Part shown: positions 45,358 to 61,618 of the stretch, piece by piece
Layout of the letters: each line of letters opens with the position of its first letter
Position numbering within the stretch: the stretch's first letter is position 1
Assembly: GCA_963576785.1 (NCBI GenBank)
Contig: OY756147.1
Span: forward strand, 1,178,001 to 1,242,000
Source: Chlorophyllum brunneum
Lineage: Eukaryota > Basidiomycota > Agaricomycetes > Agaricales > Agaricaceae
Direction of reading: 5' to 3'
DNA length: 64,000 nt
The notes under the pieces: generated by a model
Database searches by the model: none
What the model was told of the DNA's origin: nothing
What the model saw: the letters and a program-made list of their open reading frames with translations, nothing else
Program-made: the position numbers and the translations under genes

Positions 45358-45720
45358 TTAATCTAAGCTGTATGTGTTCTTCTCAAGCTGAAACGCGTGT
45401 CAAGTTTGGTTGGGCAAATTTATTGACAGCAGCGTACCTCAACCTCTAGCTCCCGTCGAACACGATACTCTTCATCTGCCTTGATGACTAGATGATGGTC
45501 GTCGAGATCCTCGATTATGAAGCTCTGCTTCTCATTCATGACCAGCAGAATCTGCTTCACGGCGGGGTCGCTGTCTGACGTGTATTAGTCAGACATGACC
45601 AGAGTCCACGCAGGAGAAGAGGCACCAGATCAGCAGGACACCTGCACCGTTACGCGAAGCCTGCAGTGAGTTGATATCTGAAGCAGGGTGAGGTGAGGAC
45701 TGACCTTTGATTGCACGCAT
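45358..45720 (-). CDS. TFB5: TFIIH subunit TFB5/TTDA
   Basis: Four exons (45705-45720, 45626-45641, 45438-45570, 45358-45387), 64 aa. Two 16-nt exons supply the conserved start MRAIKGVLLICDPAVKQ. This continues FIIEDLDDHHLVIKADEEY and ends VELEKNTYSLD. Sequence and length match the GTF2H5/Tfb5 family, the smallest TFIIH core subunit, which stabilises the complex for transcription and nucleotide excision repair. It is too short and too fragmented for simple ORF calling. It diverges from ribose-5-phosphate isomerase. Confidence 0.9.
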
Positions 45721-46023
45721 GATGAAGGTTCGGGAAGAAGAATGGTCCGGAGTAGCTGGTGTCATTTTTCCGCAACTTCCCAAAGGGCATGATCAGATTC
45801 AGCAGCCGGACGTTCACCACTACTCCTCTCAGATCTCTAACACGAATGTCGCTACCGCTCAGCGTGACGGAGCCTTCGTACGTCTTACCCACGTTTCATT
45901 CTCGGCCCCAAGTACATCTAACCAGTAACCATCCGATTCACCTATTCCGATCATATGGGCTGCCCTGGGTCCCCGTTATAATCACTTCCGCATGCGCTCC
46001 CCGTATTTGCAAAAAACTCTGCC
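45721..46023. promoter_or_regulatory. divergent promoter region, TFB5 / ribose-5-phosphate isomerase
   Basis: Start codons face away from each other across 303 bp, so both promoters fall in this interval. No distinct core element is evident. Confidence 0.5.
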
Positions 46024-47332
46024 ATGCCTGACAGTGGACCCCCTCCTGTTGCAACCGTCGCGCAGCCAGGTGAGTTCTGTCTCTTTAATCCCCATACCGC
46101 ACTGATCGATCGCGTCATTGGTAGCGACTCCAAATCCCATTGAAGCTTCAAAGAGACTTGCTGCTTACACTGCAGTCGATCACCATGTAAAGCCCGAACA
46201 TACAGTAAGTCCCGCCCTTTGACCCTCCCGTCAGTTATTCATTGTCGTAGATTATTGGCATCGGTTCTGGTATGTTTATTTGGTGTATGGAGGAACAGGG
46301 CAAATGTCGACATATCTTGTAGGGTCGACTGTGCCCTACGTTGTCGAACGAATCGTGCAACAAGGAGCTGAAGCTAACAAGAACCGTGTTTTTGTTCCCA
46401 CTGGTACGCGTTCTTTCATTGTTTATTCCCAGGCCGGTACTAAGCAAAAGCTAGGGTTCCAATCCAAGCAACTAATCATTGAAGCTGGCCTCAGCCTAGG
46501 CGATGTGGACGAATATCCTTCGATGGACGTTACTATTGACGGCGCTGACGAGTACGTGCGCTGACCTCGATCCCCATTTTGTCCGCTCATTCAGCACAGG
46601 GTAGACAAAGATCTTAATTGTATCAAAGGTGGCGGCGCGTGTCATTTGCGCGAGAAGCTTCTAGCAGAGGCAGCCAAAACGTATGTCATTAATCTGAATT
46701 TCGATTCTCGAACATCATACCTAGTTACGCAGGTTCATTGTCGTCGCTGATTTTCGCAAGAACTCAGAATACCTCGGTACAAACGTCTGTACCCTTGCTT
46801 TTCCTCACGCTAGAGTTGCTGACAATTGCTCAAGTGGACTGCTGGTGTCCCTGTCGAAGTTGTACCCTGTGCGTACGTCAGAGTGTTGCGGCAGCTGAAG
46901 GAGGTTCTGGGTTCTCCAAAGGCTACACTCCGTATGGCCGTAAAGAAAGGTGAGCCTAGTGTTCAGATGAGCTCCTACCCAGAGTTGTAACTCCTGTATT
47001 ACCCCTAGCCGGACCCGTTGTCACCGATAATGGCAACTTTGTGATTGATGCACCTTTTAATCGTGAGAAGATGCAAGACTCTTCGAAAGTACGTCTAATT
47101 ACTTGATAACATCACAATATGTCTGACAATCCAAAATAGATTTTGACGCAAATTAAACTCCTAACTGGTGTTGTAGAGGTCGGACTGTTCTGTGGAATGG
47201 CCAAGGCAGCATATTTCGGAAATCAGGTATGATTAATTGCGACATCGGATGTATATCCATTGAGCTGTGAACTAGGATGGTACCGTGACGATCCGGCGGG
47301 AGGATGGGACAACTGCGCAGGTGAAGGTTTAG
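46024..47332 (+). CDS. RKI1: ribose-5-phosphate isomerase A
   Basis: Eleven exons (46024-46069, 46125-46204, 46251-46269, 46323-46403, 46455-46551, 46600-46680, 46733-46784, 46835-46949, 47009-47088, 47140-47226, 47276-47332), 264 aa. Family motifs: [91 protein letters not shown]. The GxGSGST, DGADE and KGGGAxxxREK signatures are complete. It interconverts ribose-5-phosphate and ribulose-5-phosphate in the cytosolic pentose phosphate pathway. Confidence 0.95.
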
Positions 47333-47718
47333 TAGTTCTGCGAACATACCCAACCATCTGCGGCAGCGATAATCATTTATTACAGTATTTGCTACAGTTA
47401 TAAGAATAGATCTTCAGGATACATAAACTGGGTCCTCTGTCTTGGCCTTTGCTTCTTTGCCAATGGACCCGTCCGGTCGGCCGGATTCAGTTACTCGTTG
47501 TTCGCCCCGATAGGAAGTAAGATGACACGTTCACGCTGTTCAATCACCCTGTGCACGGGCGATACAGATCTTCATTGGAGGGATGTGCGGAGATGAGCAG
47601 GAGCAAATCTTCCCACGTGACCTCGGGTTGATACTTTCATCATGTCCGCTACAAAAGGATGGAGTAGAATTCTTGCAGTCAAAATTCGCCCTCCCGACCT
47701 TGCCCTTTACTCTTAGAT

Positions 47719-52777
<5,059 letters not shown>

Positions 52778-53855
52778 TCTGTAGATACTGGCACGAGATA
52801 TCTGTGTACAATTTAATATCCCATCTGTTCGCCTTAGATCTACACAACAAGTACCTGACATTCGAAAATACGATTTCAATAATTTCTCCACGCGAAATTT
52901 GAAGGCAGTCGCATTCCCGGGCACTCACAAACGACGCAAGGTCTAAGCTGGATCAGTCGAGCTCAGAAGGATATCATCAATACGAGCCCCGACCAAGGAA
53001 GCTAATGATATGCCTTGATATACCACTTCAAGCTTATTGTCTCTCCAAGGGGAGCGACTTGATGCAGCGAATTAGTGTAGCCGCGTTCCATAACTTACCA
53101 TCGTTCTGCTCTGATTATCGCGAGTCTATCTCATAATATAGTGGGACCGCAGACGTTAAGCATCGCGAAAGTACAGTACATCGTCCCATAATTATCCATT
53201 CCTTTGATAGAGACATTCGCCTTTCATGTACCTGGCCTGTTGACGCGCATCAATGCATCAACGTTAACAGTGACTAACCAAGACTATTCGGATCGATCTC
53301 GATATCAATAATTTTGTAGTCGGGTGGGTGACGGAAGGGTCCAAAGACTCCAAACTTCAAAGTTAACTTCAAATTTCTTGACAAGGACTCCCAAATTTAG
53401 CACGACGAAAGGTAGAGGACGGTGACGTATCTTACCTTGCTTCTCCCCGCTCCAGCATACAATAAATCTGATAACATGTGCTTCTAGGGCCCAAGAGGAA
53501 GAGAATAGGCAACCAGAGCCGAAGTGTCAAAAAACAATCAAGCTGTGTGCCCCTCTTCCTGTATAAGATTGCAGCTCCCCATGAAAGGAGGAACTAATTC
53601 CACCCCTAGCTGTACTCATCTTCGCGTGTTTTACCGTTGAAACAGGGAGATTTACATGAGGTCGATTACCGATACGCATGTCATCACCTAAAGGCTGTAC
53701 TCCAATAGAGTTCCACAACTTCGGAGGCGACCGATTTCTCACACTTTCCCCCCTCGCCCTGTAGATATCAGACCCTACCTACCTATCTAAATCTCATGTC
53801 CAGAGAATAAAACATGGCGAGGCTTCGCCCGAGCTGTGCAACTTAATCCACTCAC
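52778..53855. other. intergenic, no gene seen
   Basis: About 1.1 kb after AROM with stop-dense frames; the right end carries the promoter of the first 7TM gene. Nothing recognisable. Confidence 0.4.
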
Positions 53856-55098
53856 ATGGAGATTCTTGCACCCCCACCTTCCGCTAGCAGTAAGTCATTT
53901 TCTTTCCTTGTTGAATCGGTATATCCTCATTTGATTCCGTTAAAAGTCACTAGTGGTGTCTGCACCGGAGTCGCGATCATCGCAACTGTAGCCCGCCTTT
54001 TCATTCGGGCCTGGAGGAGTCGACTTTGGTTCGATGATGTCAGTCAAGTCATCACCCAGTGCGAGCACAATCTTATCGCTCACATTCATCTACAGGCTTT
54101 GACTATTATTAGCGCGTGTGCGCTGCTTGCCCAAATGCTTGTACTCTTCATTAATCCAGGTATGAAACACCATAACAACTCTGCACCGTTCTTACCACTT
54201 TGTCTAATTAATTACCCCGACAGATCAACAGGATGGTGTGGTACGGTTTTATGTCCTATCAGATACACTCTACACTACCATCTGGTGAGTACTCTGCGTC
54301 GATCTGCCTAACCCCAAACCTCTGACCTGGTCTGTCCTAATTGATACCGAACGGCGCAATAATATTTTCTTATAGGTTTGCCCGCCTTTCTATCCTATTC
54401 TCCATCATCCGGATTGCCCGTGGAGCTCTGAGACCCCTTCGTGGTCTATTTCTTGGTGTGGCTTTCTTCCTTGCAGCTTGGGCCTTTCTCATAGCCCAAC
54501 TATTCTGGGATTGCGAACCAAAGACTTCTTGGAAGCACCTCGCGACTCCACGGTGCGATGTTAGTCGTTTTACTTCCGTTTGTTTGCTTATCAGTAAGTC
54601 TTTCTTCTTGGGTACAACTAGAAGCGTCTGACATTGTTATCCACAGCGGACGTGATTTCTGATGGCGTGCTCCTGTATTACCCCGTCCAACTGTTCACAG
54701 TCATCCAAGAAAAAGGACTCCGCTACCGCCTGATGATAATCTTTGGGACTTGTGTAATAACAATCATCCCATCCGTGATCCATATGGTTTATTCATTTGA
54801 CCTACCAGACAAGCCCTCCTTTTTAGCGCTCGTAGCTAAGGTGAGTGTAAGACCGGAGGAAAAAAATTACTGGCCTCACATCTCCATTTCTCCATAGGCC
54901 GCAGTGTCTCTTATCGTGTGCCATATTCCTGTCCTGTCGACGGCCATCTTCAGGCTCCAGGAGAACAGAGAGCTTCCTTTCTCTCCAAGTGGCCTCAGAT
55001 TCCGTGTTGCCACCAGTACCAGATCTCACTGGACTACAGGTTCGCCAGCTACCGAGGAACATGCCTCCAAGGCCGATGCTCAACGAGCTATTGTGTGA
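53856..55098 (+). CDS. multispanning fungal membrane protein (rhodopsin/PTH11-like), copy 1
   Basis: Seven exons (53856-53889, 53947-54038, 54096-54159, 54224-54284, 54376-54593, 54647-54840, 54898-55098), 287 aa. About seven hydrophobic segments are seen, with motifs GVCTGVAIIATVARLFIRA, LWFDD, ARLSILFSIIRIARGAL, LFWDCEPKTSWK and DVISDGVLLYYPVQLF. The WDCE and DDV-like motifs and overall layout fit the fungal rhodopsin-domain/PTH11-like family of basidiomycetes. It is probably a plasma-membrane receptor-like protein; ligand unknown. A paralogue follows at 56277. Confidence 0.8.
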
Positions 55099-56276
55099 TT
55101 ACTGATATGGGAAACTATATCTATTCTTCACTTACATATGTACAACAGTAACTGCTACTATTGTCGTTCCAGTTCTGGCCTGTGTTGATAGAAGTATTTA
55201 CAGGGAGCATGTAGTTGATATACGCGGATCATGACACAAAACTTCCAATACTCTCTACACATCCTTGAGCCTCAGAGCCAAGTACCAAGCCTTGACCCGT
55301 TCACAGCTCCACCTTATTCTCATGAACCCCAGACAAGCCGATGATGCATTTTGAGACATTTAATAGTACTAATAGCCTAGGCATTCCTGGCGCCTGCCAC
55401 TAACTATCCTGAGGCGCTTCGCATTCCCAAAATATCGCGATGGTCCCGTTATTGTCGTGGGAGATGAAGCGACGGGTGCCAAGTTTCGGAGTGAACCAAA
55501 AAGTCCCGAGTTTGTTGGAGTTTGTACACAACTACCATTGGTAGGGAACCGAAAGCCAAGAGGGAACTTTTTAATATAATACAATCGAGCTCTTATTAGC
55601 TCAGGACTTACGACATAGATAGGCCATGGCTATGTGTGGCTATGTCGCAGATTCTCCGACGGGCCACGGAATCTCGGAAGCCAATCGCTCAATGGTCCGC
55701 GAACTTGGAAGAAAAAATTTCGTCTCCTGATTGTCAAAACGAGGAAGTGTTATCGGAAATATGGTCCGATTTGTTAGCAGCGTCCGCTCACTTGGAGCCC
55801 AGACTCCACCGTGACATGAAGGAAGTATTTCTTCTCAAATTCTCTCCTTCAGTGCCATGAGCTTTTCCAGCGGCCCCCCCGATAGCAAAGCACCCTTGCC
55901 TGTTTCGTTGCTCTTGGTACAAGCACAGGGTATGATCGTTCAAAACATGGCAAGTCACTCCCCGCTACAGGTTCCCTGTTCAATATCTGCTAGATGAAAT
56001 TCGGGCCCACAGCATTTCTAGATGAAACCACTTAGCGTGAAAACCTGGTCGCACTCCAAAGCTATCCTCCGTTTGAGTTCTTGGACAACTCGAGATATGT
56101 ACTGATATGCATCATCCATTAAAAAGACCTCGTTCCGAATGGATAATGTCAGCGCTATTCCTCGAGGCGCGGGAAGAGACCTCCGAGCGATCCATGAAAA
56201 TTGTCTACCAACGGCCTTGTGCAAAGTATAAAAGGGAGGATGGTCGCTCAAATTTCTTCAATTTTAGTTCATCAAT
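55099..56276. other. intergenic between the two 7TM paralogues
   Basis: Only a 74-codon ORF (55636-55860) and short ones are present. No third copy of the 7TM gene is recognisable here. Confidence 0.4.
56227..56234 (+). promoter_or_regulatory. TATA box of 7TM copy 2
   Basis: TATAAAAG lies 42 bp before the start codon at 56277. Confidence 0.45.
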
Positions 56277-57556
56277 ATGGGAGACTCAACATGGCACAGA
56301 AGTAAAAGTAAGGCATACCTCGTCTCTAGTCAATTGACTCTCATAGTTCTTTTCAAAGTTGCTTGTGGCGTCTGCTCCGCATCAGCAATCATGGCAACCG
56401 TGCTCCGTCTCTACATTCGGTCCCGGAAGAGTTGGCTTTGGGTTGATGACGTTAGTCGTCCTTCTGGTCCAGCGGGTTCACATGGTTGCTCACATTTGAC
56501 CAATTTGGTTCCCGGTAGGTATTTGCCATTGGCGGTATGTGTGGATTGGTTACGCAGATGGTCATGATTTCGAGGGGTCCAGGTAAGGAGGACCACCCGA
56601 ATGTACTGCATAGTTCAACTGGTTTTTCATAGACATGCAGGATCCTGCGGTCTTCTACATCGTCTCAGATTCGCTCTACACGACGGTTTGGTCAGACATC
56701 TAGGCTCATCCAATCACGTAGCTAAATCATGACTCTACTTTAGGTTCGCGCGCCTCTCCATCTTGTTATCTGTTATTCGAATCGCTCGTGGAGCTCTCCA
56801 CCCACTCCGTGGTCTTTACTTGACTGTCGCTCTGTTTGGTCTTTGTTGGATCTTCACCATAGTCCAACTTTTTTGGGATTGCGAACATAAAACAGCGTGG
56901 AAAGTCACTAGACCAGCACGTTGTGATGTCAGTCCTGAGATTGCGATTTCCCAACTCATCAGTGAGCAATTCTTCCTTTCACCCTCAGGCTACCCCACCA
57001 ACTTATTCACCGATACCGAGTACAGCAGACGTAGTTTCCGATATTGTGCTCCTGCTCGCCCCTACCCGACTGTTTATGGCCATACAGGAGAAAAGATTGC
57101 GCTACCGCCTGATAGTAATCTTTGGAACCTGCATTGCAACGACTGCACCGTCTTTAGTGCATACGATCTTTACATTGGATTTCAGGGAAAAACCTGCCCT
57201 CCTGGCCATCGTAATTAAGGTGGGAATCGAGTAATTTTGAGGGAAACGATGCGTCCTTATCTTTTCCTTTTCAGACCGGAATATCCCTCTTTGTATGTAA
57301 TATTCCGGTCTTGGTGACAGCGGTCATCAAGCTTCAAGAGCAAAGAGGGCTACCTTCTTCTCCAAGTGACCTCCCGAGTCTTCGTGTAGCTACAAGCGGG
57401 ACCAATCCAACTTCGGATATGTCAGTGACGGAGTCGAACACCGCGACTACCAATTACCGGTCGGTTGTCCCCCCCTGGTGGTGTATTTACATGTGGTATA
57501 GTGTGTTTTGTAACTTAGCAGCGATTCCTTCCGGCATCGATTGTCTAGAAAATTAA
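56277..57556 (+). CDS. multispanning fungal membrane protein (rhodopsin/PTH11-like), copy 2
   Basis: Seven exons (56277-56301, 56359-56450, 56519-56582, 56633-56690, 56744-56961, 57026-57219, 57275-57556), 310 aa. It is aligned along its length with copy 1: GVCSASAIMATVLRLYIRSR, LWVDD, ARLSILLSVIRIARGALHPL, LFWDCEHKTAWK, DVVSDIVLLLAPTRLF. Exons 2, 3, 5 and 6 have the same lengths as in copy 1 (92, 64, 218, 194 nt) and all phases match, showing tandem duplication. The N-terminal exon and the Ser/Thr-rich C-terminal tail differ. No ligand can be inferred. Confidence 0.8.
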
Positions 57557-57771
57557 TTTAACTTCCTTGTGAGAGGGAGGGTTAGGGCCGTCTCGCCGTT
57601 TAAGATCAAACGGACTCTTATGGGTTTAAAGAATCGTTCGCATGAATGTATTACCCGGGAGAGTTGGAAGTTAGATGGTGATGTCACCGGAAAAGCCCAA
57701 ATTTGGAAGGCGTGTGTCCCGATTTGGAAGCTATTTTCAGAAAACATACGTCACTTTCTTCAGCTGGTCAA

Positions 57772-57779
57772 TATATAAA
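57772..57779 (+). promoter_or_regulatory. TATA box of the PriA-like gene
   Basis: TATATAAA lies 59 bp before the start codon at 57839. Confidence 0.5.
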
Positions 57780-57838
57780 CTGCATCTTGCGCTATTTGAA
57801 CGTTTCATTTCCTTGTCTTTACTCTTCGAGTAACTGCG

Positions 57839-60444
57839 ATGCGACTCGCATGGGTGCTGCCTTTCTTACATGCGCTCTTCCTCTCAGTTATTTCACCCTC
57901 AAGCGTCAAAGCGATACACCCTTTCTCTCTCTCTCGTCAAACCTACAGACACAACAACCCTAAGGCTTCCCTTTCCACTCCTTCCTCTCGTCAATACATT
58001 TCTCCTCGTTTATTGGTTGATATATGTGCCTCTGTCGATCTAGGCATACTTGTAGAGCTAGAAGAACTCTTGGGCCTCGAACTCCCTGGCGAGATCTCGA
58101 CGGGCCTGAACCTTTGTCTCTGTCTCAAGGTCAGGTACTCTGCTTCATATGAGTATATGCAGCTGAACCAGCTTACAGGATCTTGACATATACCTATATA
58201 GCGACGCCAGGCTCGTGTGGTTGGCGGACATATTGGGACGGGATGCGTTGCTGGCGCATCTAGAAACCCTTGTTCGTCGCTCGAGGATGCCATCCGCGAT
58301 CTGAGGTTGCTTATCGTCACTTTGTCTAGATTAACACTTCCTCCACCCAGCAAGAGTGCACACTGCCGGCTCACGCTCATCGTACATGCAATAACCAGGA
58401 CATTTGCCATTACAACTGCGACGAGAACTATGTCCGGAGGGGCGACTCCTGCATATGCGCGGCTCCCTTCTCTATATGTAACGGTGTTTGTGGGTATCAC
58501 ATGAGTGTAGGAATGCCTTACTTCTGTTTCACATCCCGATGCTGATTGTATCATACCAGGGATGTGCATCCCCCGTCCCCCGGGCAGTCCGAAGTGAGCC
58601 CGAGCCTGCCACAACTGTTTCTGTGGTCAGGGCTATTTGCGGGCCCCACACAGTTGCTTGTGGTGCCCGCGATCCTCAGAAAACCATGGCATATGAGTGC
58701 CTTCATATTAGGACCACCGCGGAGAACGGTACGTCAGGATTGTTCGACTGAATGTTCGCGTTCTTATTCCATAGCAGTCACCTGGCCGCAAAGGCCTGGT
58801 GTCAACTGTGGCAGGATTCCACACGTTGAACAGGTTACCTGTACCGATGGTCGATGTGTCGTCACGATGTGTGCCGCTGATTGGATTCCTTCCAAAGAAC
58901 AAGATGCCTGTGTCCAGAGCCCAACGACACCTCGTCGAATGAAGCGTTCCAAAATACAGGAGATCGGGAACCCCGATATCACTCTGGACATCCACGTCAC
59001 TATCGATCTGGCCCAACTACTTCGAGCAATGTATGGTTTCCATGGACACTCTGCGCATCTACGCGGCAGTTCAGCTCTTGAAGCTTCTCTCATTGTCCAA
59101 GCTGCCGATCAGATTTCCCAAGCTGCCATCGACGTTGTTGGGTCTGTCACCGTTGGATCTTTCCTCGATAATACTAGGAGGCTCTTGGATCTTGCACAAC
59201 TACTCGATGAACTACTTTCAGCCTGTAACTGCGCACAGGAGCTCGGGTTAGAGCCATTGCGAGGAGATGTTGGCATCGTCATCAGGTCAAGCATCGATAT
59301 ATTGGACTGGTACCGTGAGGCCTCTGCCGCCTCTGGATCATCTGGTCCTGTTGACTTGGAGACTCCGGTTACGATTTCTCTGAACCGTTTGCTTGGTGGT
59401 CTGGGTTTTAGCGGAATCGAGACTGTGATCAAAATAGGAGGCCTTGGGGGTGGGATCAGCGATTCCGTCAATGGACTTCTGAACGGTCTTGGGGTTGGTC
59501 CAGCTGACGAACGTCGGACACACTCTATGGGCGGCGACATCGACGTGCTCCTTGTACAATTGCAGGGTCTGGTAGGGCTCGTCTTGGGGTTGGGAGATCC
59601 CGCTCTCACTCTGATGGAACTTGATGGGGTTTTGGATCTCCCGGCGCTACTCGTTCCTGTTTCTCGGGCCATGTTAGGTCTGTTAGTGTCGACGAATCTT
59701 TCTGCGCTCTTGGATAGCATTGACCTAGTCATCCTTGCCTCGACCAGCGCTCGAACCGCCTTGGCCTCGTATGGAGGCTTCAGCAATATTACGACCAAGC
59801 TGTCCCTAGTGGCAAAGACTGCGATAGACATCAGAGCTCTTTGTTCGGAACTTCAGCGTGACGATATGTCCTCGGAGCAGGCTGGGTCCACCGTTAAGCT
59901 ACCTCAGGATGGTTCTGTTGTCATTGTGCTTGACAGTCTGTTGCAGAGTCTGGGTGTTGGTGTTTCGGGAAATGTGACCATTGGAGGGCTCGGGAGGGGG
60001 CTGTCGGGCACTCTGAATGGTATCCTGGGCATGTTGAACATGGGTGCAAAGGAGTCCTCTGATGGGATCGGCATGACTGATTGTGCAGTATTCATGGACT
60101 TGGATCTGACCCAACTCTTCGCAACTGTGGTTGAAGGCGCGATTGACCTGGAGATGAAATCAAATTCACCGGGTCCCCTGTCTTCGCTGCTGGCCGGGTT
60201 GATGCCTCCGGTGTTAGCTTCGTTGCAGACTGTGTTGGTGTCCCCGACTGTTACTGGCCTGATTTCAGAGGTAGATCAGTTGTTGGTAGCAACGAAGGAG
60301 ATGAAGGAATCCCTTACCAAGTGCAATTGTACTACGGAACTGGTTATGAGCTCTGCAGGGCGATTCGAGAATGCGGTGATAAATGTGCAGGAGTGGTTGG
60401 ACGAGCATCCAGGCGTCACTAGGGTAAACGGAGCAGGTAATTGA
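57839..60444 (+). CDS. PriA-like cysteine-rich secreted protein with internal modules
   Basis: Five exons (57839-58129, 58179-58271, 58351-58485, 58560-58728, 58775-60444), 785 aa. A signal peptide (residues 1-25, LPFLHALFLSVISPSSVKA) precedes a Cys-rich part at about 129-270: ECTLPAHAHRTCNNQDICHY, NCDENYVRRGDSCIC, APFSICNG, VNCGRIPHVEQVTCTDGRC, spacing like Lentinula PriA proteins. Residues about 290-785 form three helical, Leu/Gly-rich modules with GGLGFSGIETVIKIGGLG and GVGVSGNVTIGGLGRGLSG as counterparts and ACNCAQEL / KCNCTTEL as counterparts. PriA is known from fruiting-body development; the function of the modules is unknown. The exon 2 and exon 3 donors are the least certain junctions. 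Confidence 0.75.
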
Positions 60445-60584
60445 AGAGCGGAACTTTGTAGTGTAGGCTTTGTATTCGTTTTCCTTGCTGTTTCATTGTT
60501 CTGTCGTTTAAATAATATAAAGGATCTGTGTACGTATATTGACGACAAGGGAAATGAAGTAAAGGGTTGGTACAGGAATGGTGC

Positions 60585-61521
60585 TCATGTATAGAACTTG
60601 CGGTTCTCGTTGATGCCGAAGAGATCTCTCCTGATCTCGGGAAGCATCTGTGGAGGGATGGGTAAAGGCAGCAAGGGAGAGATGGCACGACGGACCCTAT
60701 CTTCCAATAGCCTGAGTCGTTCATCGAGGGTGTTATCGACGGTGATACGGTGGGAGGCGTTGATGAGGATGGCACCACCGGCGCTGAAAAGGATGAGATG
60801 AAAGGAAGGGGGTGGAGAAGGGAAACTGACCCATCTTCGGGCAGGGTTGGATTGATGTCAAAGTTGACGGAGAGACCGGTGAAGTCATGGTAAATGTGGG
60901 AGGCGTGTTCTGCGGCTTGCTGTGCAGGTTGGGTATCTTGAGGGCGCGTGTGAATGAGGACTTTGTGTTCCATGAGTTGGAGGAAGGCCTGGACGATGAT
61001 GCCTTCTAGGAATTGGGTATAGGCGGGAGCGTCGGAAGGGGCGAGTTTGGTGAGACTTGAGCGGGAGTTTGTGAAGAGATCTTGGAGAAGTTCTTCGCGT
61101 TTGTGGAGGAGTTTTAGACGGGATCTGTTTGTGAGGGTGGATTGTGCGCTGGGGTGTTGTTGGGTGAGTGAAGGTTTGGTGGAAGGAAAGGGGAGCGAAC
61201 ATTTTCTGAGCGACTTCGACGCCTTTGCGTTTCTTGTCGTATTGGGCGTCGATGGCTTGTTGTTCTTGTTTAACGAGTTTTGCCTGGACATGTCAGGTGG
61301 GTGATGTGCTTGAGGAAGAGTGGAGAAGCGGACCTTTTCGATGGCGAACTCTTCGTCTGCTTTGACCTTGATTTCGCGTGCCTTCTCGAGTGCCTCTTGT
61401 TTGATAAAGGCGACCTGGGTGGTGTGGTTAGCTGAAGAAGGTGTGTGGTAAGCGATTGACTCTGCACCATCTTGTTCATCTCGCTGAGGACTTCATCGTC
61501 GTTGAGTGCGCGCGAAGACAT
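60585..61521 (-). CDS. VMA4: V-type proton ATPase subunit E
   Basis: Five exons (61468-61521, 61334-61414, 61201-61283, 60831-61148, 60585-60783), 244 aa. It starts MSSRALNDDEVLSEMNKMV, followed by the long charged helix of the peripheral stalk (FIKQEALEKAREIKVKADEE, AKLVKQEQQAIDAQYDKKRK) and the globular C-terminus (GGAILINASHRITVDNTLDE, RLRLLEDRVRRAISPLLPLP). Length and order match Vma4/ATP6V1E. It is a stator subunit of the V1 sector on vacuolar and endosomal membranes. It diverges from the next gene across only 97 bp. Confidence 0.93.
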
Positions 61522-61618
61522 GGCGGGTGTGTGGAGAGAGAGCCCGAAATGGAAGGGGTGGGCGTGGGAAGGGCAGTGGGCGTGTTTGTGCATGTGTTGT
61601 GGGATGTCGCTGGCTGCA
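61522..61618. promoter_or_regulatory. compact divergent promoter, VMA4 / membrane protein
   Basis: 97 bp separate the two start codons if the downstream ATG (61619) is used for the + strand gene. An ATG at 61520 would make the genes overlap, so 61619 is preferred. Confidence 0.45.

Noticed and set aside
57590..57630. Short inverted repeat CCGTTT-AAGATC-AAACGG as a possible regulatory element
   Set aside because: Six-base arms are expected by chance in 64 kb and nothing else supports a role.
58217..58504. Separate ORF in the PriA-like gene
   Set aside because: A different frame over 58351-58485 gives a Cys-patterned exon that splices in frame with its neighbours.
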